Below are positions 4,919 through 10,328 of a stretch of DNA of 10,328 nucleotides, one piece after another (the first letter of the stretch is position 1; each line of letters opens with the position of its first letter). The DNA lies in NCBI GenBank assembly GCA_007135845.1, contig SLIC01000127.1, forward strand, positions 1 through 10,328. Reading direction: 5' to 3'. The notes under the pieces are model-generated. The model searched no databases. It saw only the letters and a list, made by a program, of their open reading frames with translations, and was not told the origin of the DNA. Both the position numbers and the translations under genes were made by a program. This stretch comes from Candidatus Brevefilum sp. GTDB taxonomy: Bacteria; Chloroflexota; Anaerolineae; Anaerolineales; Anaerolineaceae.

Positions 4919-7501
4919 TCAGGAATGCGTTTCATCTCTACTGATAAAACGCCGCTTCCAATCATAAAGCAGGTTCAGGGCTTCGATGGGCGTTAGGCTG
5001 TTGATATCCAGATCTTTGAAGGCATCAAGCAGAGGGTTGTTTTCAGGGAACAGGGACAGCTGTGCCTTAATGGTTTCTTCCTTCTCCAAAGTCTTTCCTG
5101 AGGAACCTTCCAGTTGACGGAGTATTTCGTTGGCACGCTGGATAACGGGTTTCGGCAGGCCGGCAATTTGGGCGACATGGATGCCATAAGACCGATCTGA
5201 CCCTCCAGGGACGATTTTATGCAGGAAGACCACATTATTATCTGCCTCCGATACCGCAACATTGTAATTACGTACACCCGGGAGTAAATTTGCCAGCTGG
5301 GTGAGTTCGTGATAATGGGTGGCGAATAAAGTGGTGGCTTTTACTTCGGGATGGGTGTGGATATATTCCACCATTGCCCATGCGATCGATACCCCATCAT
5401 ATGTGCTGGTGCCCCGCCCAATTTCATCAAGAATCAACAGGCTGCGGGGAGTGGCATTGTTCAGAATGTTCGCAGCTTCGATCATCTCAACCATAAAGGT
5501 CGATTGTCCTGCATGGATTTCATCTTGTGCCCCGATGCGTGTAAAGATTCGGTCAACGAGCCCGATTTTTGCAGTGTCAGCCGGCACAAAGGAACCCATC
5601 TGTGCCATCAAAACTATTAATGCCACCTGCCTTAAAAAGGTGGATTTACCGCTCATATTTGGACCGGTGATGATGCGGATGATCTCGCTTTCGTCGAATA
5701 CTGTATCATTGGGGACGAAGCGTTCTGATGCTCGAAGTTTTTCAACAACCGGGTGCCGCCCATTGATTATTTCAAGGCTTTTCTCTGTCACCACTTCAGG
5801 ACGGTGATAGCCGTTTAAGGCTGCAGCTTCAGCCAGAGATAGGTAAGCGTCCAGTTCAGCCAATCCACGCGCGGTTTCAAGCAAATCCCGTGCGCCTTCG
5901 GCAAGCTCACTGCAAACCTGAGCAAATACCTTGCTTTCTATTTCGTGGATGTGTTCTTCGGCATTAAGCACAAGCGTTTCATACTCTTTGAGCTCAGGCG
6001 TAATATATCGTTCGGCATTTACCAGGGTTTGTTTTCGAATATATTCATCAGGGACGAGGTCGGTATTTGACTTGGTCACCTCGATATAGTAACCGTATAC
6101 CTTGTTGTAACCAACTTTAAGTGTTTTTATGCCAGTATTCTGTTTTTCAATCTTTTCCAGGTTCGCAATCCATTGACGGGCATGTTCAGATGAATCCAAA
6201 ATGTTATCCAGCTCAGCCGAGAATCCTTTGCGGATGATACCTGTGTTTGCCAGGGTCGCTGGCGGGTCATCCTCAATCGCGGCGTTGAGGAGCGAATACT
6301 GGTTTTTACATAAACGAATTCTGGATAGGGTGTCACTGATTGCTGGGTCAACTTCTGAAAAATGGTCTTTGAGTTCTGGTAAGCGCGCCAGGTTTTTTCT
6401 TATAGCAACCAGGTCTCGTGGGATGGCATGACCGGAGATGATGCGGTTTGTCAACCTTTCAAGATCGTCAAAGTTTTCCATAACGGTGATGATCTCAGTC
6501 CTGAGCAGTCCTTGCTTCCAAAAGTATTCGACAGCGTCCAATCGGCGGTGGATTTGATCTTGATTGAGCAGGGGTTTGCTGACCCATTGGTAAAGCAGGC
6601 GGCCGCCCATCGGCGTGGTAGTGTAGTCAAGGACACCTAAAAGTGAACCATGGGTTTTTCCGCTGCGAATGGTTTCGGTTAACTCGAGGTTGCGGCGGGT
6701 TTCAGCATCCAGCACCATGAACTCATCCAGTGTGTAGGTGCTGAGGTGTTTCAGCAGTTTCAGAGATTGGCGCTGGGTGTCCTCGATGTAGGCAAGGATG
6801 GCACCGGCTGCCCGGATAGCCATGGGTTTACCACGCAGCCCAAACCCATCCAATGTGACAACACCGAAGTGTTCTTTGAGGATATCGGTGCAGCGACCTA
6901 TCTCGTAATGCCAGCTTTCAAATGCAGAAAGAAAACCGGGTAAGTTATCTGAATGCGGGAGGGTGTCTGGCCATAGGATTTCTGCAGGTTGAAGTCGGTG
7001 GAGTTCTGATCGAATTTGGTCCTGGACATCTTTTCCTGACATTTCTGTCACCGCGAACTCCCCGGTTGATATGTCTACATAGGCTAAGCCTGCCCGAGAG
7101 TCTTCGAAAAAAACCGTGGCAAGGTAATTATTATTGTTTTGGTGCTGTAATAGACCCGGCTCTACGACCGTGCCTGGTGTGACCACCCGCACAACTTCAC
7201 GCGGCACCAGGCCATTTTCTGGCTCATCAGAAACCTGTTCACATATGGCAACGTGGTAACCCTTCTTAATCAGGCGTGAGAGATAGTTTTCAGCAGCATG
7301 ATGGGGGATGCCAGCCATGGGGACTCGCACACCTTTGCTGACCGGGCGTGAGGTTAAAACAATATCAAGTTCTCGCGATGTGATCTTTGCGTCTTCATCA
7401 AAGGTTTCATAAAAATCACCCAACCGAAAGAAAACGATTGCTTCGGGGTGCTGGCGTTTGATATCCAGGTATTGGCGGCGGAGAGGTGTGAGAGTGCTCA
7501 T
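4919..7501 (-). CDS. mutS: DNA mismatch repair protein MutS
   Basis: Recognises base mismatches and small loops and recruits the repair machinery. The 860 residues compare with 853 in E. coli and indicate the MutS1 type, not MutS2. The mismatch-binding motif GDFYETF (28-34, F30 and E32) is intact. Connector, lever and clamp regions follow, with the clamp around the segment with GYNKVYGYYIEVTKSN. The ABC-type ATPase has Walker A GPNMSGKST (613-621), the STFMVEM signature region (667-673), Walker B LLILDE (688-693), GRGTSTYDG, and the THYHE histidine near 730. Near the C-terminus QLSLF (814-818) fits the sliding-clamp binding consensus, followed by a helical dimer/tetramer tail. It starts 30 bp after the alaS stop and is probably co-transcribed. 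The ATG at 7501 has no strong Shine-Dalgarno; a small hairpin occupies that site. Confidence 0.98.
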   Translation of the reverse strand: MSTLTPLRRQYLDIKRQHPEAIVFFRLGDFYETFDEDAKITSRELDIVLTSRPVSKGVRVPMAGIPHHAAENYLSRLIKKGYHVAICEQVSDEPENGLVPREVVRVVTPGTVVEPGLLQHQNNNNYLATVFFEDSRAGLAYVDISTGEFAVTEMSGKDVQDQIRSELHRLQPAEILWPDTLPHSDNLPGFLSAFESWHYEIGRCTDILKEHFGVVTLDGFGLRGKPMAIRAAGAILAYIEDTQRQSLKLLKHLSTYTLDEFMVLDAETRRNLELTETIRSGKTHGSLLGVLDYTTTPMGGRLLYQWVSKPLLNQDQIHRRLDAVEYFWKQGLLRTEIITVMENFDDLERLTNRIISGHAIPRDLVAIRKNLARLPELKDHFSEVDPAISDTLSRIRLCKNQYSLLNAAIEDDPPATLANTGIIRKGFSAELDNILDSSEHARQWIANLEKIEKQNTGIKTLKVGYNKVYGYYIEVTKSNTDLVPDEYIRKQTLVNAERYITPELKEYETLVLNAEEHIHEIESKVFAQVCSELAEGARDLLETARGLAELDAYLSLAEAAALNGYHRPEVVTEKSLEIINGRHPVVEKLRASERFVPNDTVFDESEIIRIITGPNMSGKSTFLRQVALIVLMAQMGSFVPADTAKIGLVDRIFTRIGAQDEIHAGQSTFMVEMIEAANILNNATPRSLLILDEIGRGTSTYDGVSIAWAMVEYIHTHPEVKATTLFATHYHELTQLANLLPGVRNYNVAVSEADNNVVFLHKIVPGGSDRSYGIHVAQIAGLPKPVIQRANEILRQLEGSSGKTLEKEETIKAQLSLFPENNPLLDAFKDLDINSLTPIEALNLLYDWKRRFISRDETHS

Positions 7502-7509
7502 TTGATGCC

Positions 7510-7523
7510 AGCTTGATAAAGCT
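7510..7523 (-). promoter_or_regulatory. Small hairpin in the mutS ribosome-binding region
   Basis: AGCTT (7510-7514) and AAGCT (7519-7523) pair as a 5-bp stem with a 4-nt loop in the mRNA, ending 8 nt before the mutS ATG and beginning 8 nt after the alaS stop. There is no purine-rich Shine-Dalgarno in this gap. The stem is short, so a regulatory role is only a possibility. Confidence 0.25.
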
Positions 7524-7531
7524 AAATATCC

Positions 7532-10273
7532 TTATTTTTCCTCGAGAGATTCGTTAATATATACCTGCACCTGGTCTAGCGCTTCAGATAATTTGCTGGC
7601 ATCCTTTCCACCTGCCTGGGCCAGGTTGGGTTTTCCGCCGCCACCACCGCCAACAACACCGGCAACTTTCTGGACAAGCTTGACGGCATTTAAACCTCGT
7701 TTAACGAGGTCATCTGTTACGGCAGCGATCATAATGGGTTTATCATTTTGCTCTGATGCCAGAACAACGATTCCCGAAGTGTGCTGCTTTCGAAATTTAT
7801 CTGACATTTCGCGTAAAACATCGATGCTGGCATTGGGAAGGATTGCTTTCAAAACAGGAATGCCTTTAATGGTTTCAATATTTGCCAGGGTTTGATCAAA
7901 CTCATCAGCGACCAATTTCTTGCGTAAGCTCTCTATTTCCTTGTGCGCTTTGGCAACGGATTGGGTTAAGGATTCAACCTTTGCCAGAGTTTCTGCTGAC
8001 GATGTACCCAGGAAGGCGTTGACCCGGTCAAGTAAGTTCATCCGCTCACGAACCACTTGATAGGCTTGCCAACCCGTGACAGCCTCAATACGCCGGATGC
8101 CCGCAGCTATACTGCCTTCATAGGTGATCAAGAAAAGACCGATATCGCCAGTTTCGTCGACATGTGTGCCCCCACATAGTTCATAAGAGAGGACATCGTC
8201 ATCACCAATGCTGATCGTGCGAACAATCCCTTCATACTTTTCTCCGAAAAGCGCCATGGCACCTTCGTTTATAGCTTCATTAAGGGGTTTTTCGGCAATG
8301 TTGAGCTGGTAATTTGATAGAATAGCCTGGTTTACTTTAGCTTCTACATCCAAAAGCTCCTGACGGGACATTGGTTCGGGATGGTTGAAGTCGAAGCGCA
8401 GGTGGTCGGGTGCCACGAGGGAACCAGCCTGTCGCGCATGCCGTCCAAGAACTTCCTGTAGAGCAGCATGTAGGAGGTGGGTCGCGGTGTGGTTGCGCAT
8501 CACCTGGATTCTTCGATCTAAATCAACTTGCGGCAACGCAAGGTCGCCAACTTTTGGTGTTCCTTTGATGACCTCACCAACATGGAGGATTACCCCAGCG
8601 GCAGGTTTTCGCATGTCGGTTACTTGAATGGCCCAATTGCCATTAGCATTGCTGACAATCTGACCTGTATCCGAGACCTGTCCACCGGATTCGACATAAA
8701 ACCAGGTCTTCGGGAGGAGAACTTCAACGGGGTCACCCGGTTGAACGGCATTGACCAGTTCGCCATTTCTGATGATGGCTAATACTTCAACCGGTTTTTC
8801 AATTGCTTGATAGGGTTCATAGTGAACACCTGTTTTGGGTAGTTTGCCCGATTCTGATAACTGATCAAGAAGTTTGGAATAAACTTCAATCTGTCCACTT
8901 CCCATTTCGCCAAATTCTTGTCCTGCACCAGATATCAAGCGATGTGTTTCCATGGCCTGTTTGTAACCGTCAGCATCAACATCGAGGCCTTGTTCCTGGG
9001 CAATATCGCGGGTAATTTCCAGCGGAAGCCCCAAGGTGGCATACAGGTTAAAGGCTTTCTCACCTGATAAAGTCTGACCATTATTGGCTTTAATTTCTGC
9101 AAGCAGCTCATCCAGGTGGTCTAAGCCAGCATGAACGGTCTTTGCAAAGCGTTTTTCTTCACGGACCAGGTTATCCAGAATGGCAGTAGCATTGCGTTTG
9201 AGTTCGGGATAAAAATCACCGTATTCATCGATCACAACCTGGGCAACTTTTGCCATAAAGGGTTCGTGCAGACCTAACTTCATGCCAAACCGTGCAGCGC
9301 GCCGGATGAGCATGCGGCATATGTAATTTCGTCCTACGTTTCCAGGTACAACCCCATCCGCAATTAAGAATGTCGTCGCCCTGGTATGATCGGCGATCAC
9401 CCGGTAAGGGGTCAGATCAGCTTCGCGTTCTTGTTCGCTTTGTCCTGAAAGGTCTTGAACAGATTCAATCAGCGGCATGAACAAATCTGTTTTGTAATTC
9501 GATGGGACATCCTGCAAAATGGAAACAATGCGCTCAAAACCCATGCCGGTGTCCACATGGGTTTTTTCTAAGGGGACGAGTTTGGTGGGGGACAGCCGAT
9601 TGTATTGAATAAAGACATTGTTCCAGATCTCAAGAAACCGCTCACAATCCCCATTAACCTGGCAAATATGACCTGGCACTCCAATCAGGTCGCAATATTG
9701 CGGACCGCGATCGAAGTGAATCTCTGTATCCGGACCACATGGACCGGTGTCTGCCATCTCCCAAAAATTATCCTTTCGTCCAAATGGCAGCAGGTGATTG
9801 GGTTCAAAACCGGGCTGGTCAAGCCAAATTTCTGCCGCTTCTTGATCCTCCGGGATTTCATCATACTCATCTTTGAAATAGGTTGCCCATATCCTGTCCT
9901 TAGGTAAATGCCAAACTTCCGTCAGAAGCTCCCAAGCCCAAGTAATAGCTTCTTTTTTGTAATAGTCTCCAAATGACCAGTTGCCAAGCATCTCAAAAAA
10001 AGTGTGATGGGTATTGTCGCGTCCTACCTGTTCAAGATCGTTATGCTTGCCTGATACCCGCAGGCATTTTTGAGAATTAACCGCACGGGTATATGGACGC
10101 ATATCTGTGCCAAGGAAAACATCCTTAAACTGAACCATGCCGGCATTGGTAAAGAGTAAGGTTGAATCACCCCCGGGTACAAGGGGGGAGGATGGCACAA
10201 AGGTATGACCTCGTTCGGTAAAAAAATCAATAAAACTTTGACGTATCTCTGCACCGGTGGGTTTTTCTTGCAT
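7532..10273 (-). CDS. alaS: Alanine--tRNA ligase
   Basis: Charges tRNA-Ala with alanine and hydrolyses mischarged Ser/Gly-tRNA. The 913 residues are slightly longer than E. coli AlaS (about 876). The class II catalytic domain begins with SSPLVPGGDSTLLFTNAGM (28-46) and contains SQKCLRVSGKHNDLEQVG (67-84) and THHTFFEMLGNWSFGDYY (88-105), with GRNYICRMLIRRAAR further on. The editing domain carries the zinc/active-site pattern HTATH (H595, H599) and CGGTH (C700, H704), followed by GIRRIEAVTG. A coiled-coil-like stretch near 745-790 leads to the C-Ala domain with the glycine run 875-880 and lysine 881, then NLAQAGGKD. The start at 10273 is supported by AGGAG five bases upstream (10279-10283). It is the first gene of a probable alaS-mutS unit. 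All key residues are present. Confidence 0.98.
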   Translation of the reverse strand: MQEKPTGAEIRQSFIDFFTERGHTFVPSSPLVPGGDSTLLFTNAGMVQFKDVFLGTDMRPYTRAVNSQKCLRVSGKHNDLEQVGRDNTHHTFFEMLGNWSFGDYYKKEAITWAWELLTEVWHLPKDRIWATYFKDEYDEIPEDQEAAEIWLDQPGFEPNHLLPFGRKDNFWEMADTGPCGPDTEIHFDRGPQYCDLIGVPGHICQVNGDCERFLEIWNNVFIQYNRLSPTKLVPLEKTHVDTGMGFERIVSILQDVPSNYKTDLFMPLIESVQDLSGQSEQEREADLTPYRVIADHTRATTFLIADGVVPGNVGRNYICRMLIRRAARFGMKLGLHEPFMAKVAQVVIDEYGDFYPELKRNATAILDNLVREEKRFAKTVHAGLDHLDELLAEIKANNGQTLSGEKAFNLYATLGLPLEITRDIAQEQGLDVDADGYKQAMETHRLISGAGQEFGEMGSGQIEVYSKLLDQLSESGKLPKTGVHYEPYQAIEKPVEVLAIIRNGELVNAVQPGDPVEVLLPKTWFYVESGGQVSDTGQIVSNANGNWAIQVTDMRKPAAGVILHVGEVIKGTPKVGDLALPQVDLDRRIQVMRNHTATHLLHAALQEVLGRHARQAGSLVAPDHLRFDFNHPEPMSRQELLDVEAKVNQAILSNYQLNIAEKPLNEAINEGAMALFGEKYEGIVRTISIGDDDVLSYELCGGTHVDETGDIGLFLITYEGSIAAGIRRIEAVTGWQAYQVVRERMNLLDRVNAFLGTSSAETLAKVESLTQSVAKAHKEIESLRKKLVADEFDQTLANIETIKGIPVLKAILPNASIDVLREMSDKFRKQHTSGIVVLASEQNDKPIMIAAVTDDLVKRGLNAVKLVQKVAGVVGGGGGGKPNLAQAGGKDASKLSEALDQVQVYINESLEEK

Positions 10274-10313
10274 GAAAACTCCTGAAGGTTATGAATACTG
10301 AATCAGCCTACAA

Positions 10314-10319
10314 ATTATA
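10314..10319 (-). promoter_or_regulatory. Candidate -10 box of the alaS-mutS unit
   Basis: The minus strand reads TATAAT, about 40 bp before the alaS ATG, giving a predicted leader of roughly 33 nt. The matching -35 would lie beyond the right edge and cannot be checked. A leader this short leaves no room for a T-box riboswitch unless transcription begins further upstream. Confidence 0.45.
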
Positions 10320-10328
10320 CGATATTTG

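Noticed and set aside
5319..5807. 162-codon plus-strand frame within mutS
   Set aside because: Antisense to the conserved MutS ATPase region, where constrained codons on the other strand readily leave open frames.
10274..10328. T-box or other riboswitch upstream of alaS
   Set aside because: Only 55 bp are available, with a -10 candidate in them; no stem-loop or T-box-like sequence is visible.
1..10328. CRISPR array, tRNA/rRNA genes, prophage or defence system
   Set aside because: No regularly spaced direct repeats, no cloverleaf-like sequences recognised, and every sizeable gene is a known housekeeping or IS family.

Overview
This window looks like an ordinary stretch of a bacterial chromosome with moderate GC content. 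Housekeeping genes sit at high density with short intergenic gaps. The protein sequences (AlaS, MutS, Fmt, GlpK) read as a Gram-negative-like or deep-branching bacterium. My impression is Chloroflexota (Anaerolineae-like), but that is an impression of sequence style, not a search result, and should be treated as low confidence.

Layout, left to right. (1) Positions 1-366, minus strand: the first 122 codons of an Ldh-family (malate/L-lactate-type) NAD(P)-dependent oxidoreductase, cut by the window edge. (2) Positions about 456-1737: a complete ISAs1-family insertion sequence with perfect 19-bp terminal inverted repeats and an intact DDE transposase on the minus strand. I see no target-site duplication. 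(3) Positions 1767-4201, plus strand: fmt (methionyl-tRNA formyltransferase) followed 14 bp later by glpK (glycerol kinase), ending at a strong hairpin terminator that can serve both strands. The right end of the IS lies only about 30 bp upstream of fmt. (4) Positions 4325-4660, minus strand: a pterin-4a-carbinolamine dehydratase with its own candidate promoter, then a gap of about 250 bp without a convincing gene. (5) Positions 4919-10273, minus strand: alaS then mutS in transcription order, 30 bp apart, with a likely -10 box upstream of alaS at the right edge.

Functionally the window combines translation (alaS charging of tRNA-Ala; fmt formylation of initiator Met-tRNA), mismatch repair (mutS), glycerol entry into metabolism (glpK) and pterin chemistry (PCD). 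These do not form one pathway. The only probable operons are fmt-glpK and alaS-mutS. I found no CRISPR array, tRNA, rRNA, phage genes, defence genes or other convincing novel system. The points most worth a second look are the IS without target duplication, the way it has redefined the upstream region of fmt, and the small hairpin occupying the ribosome-binding region of mutS.
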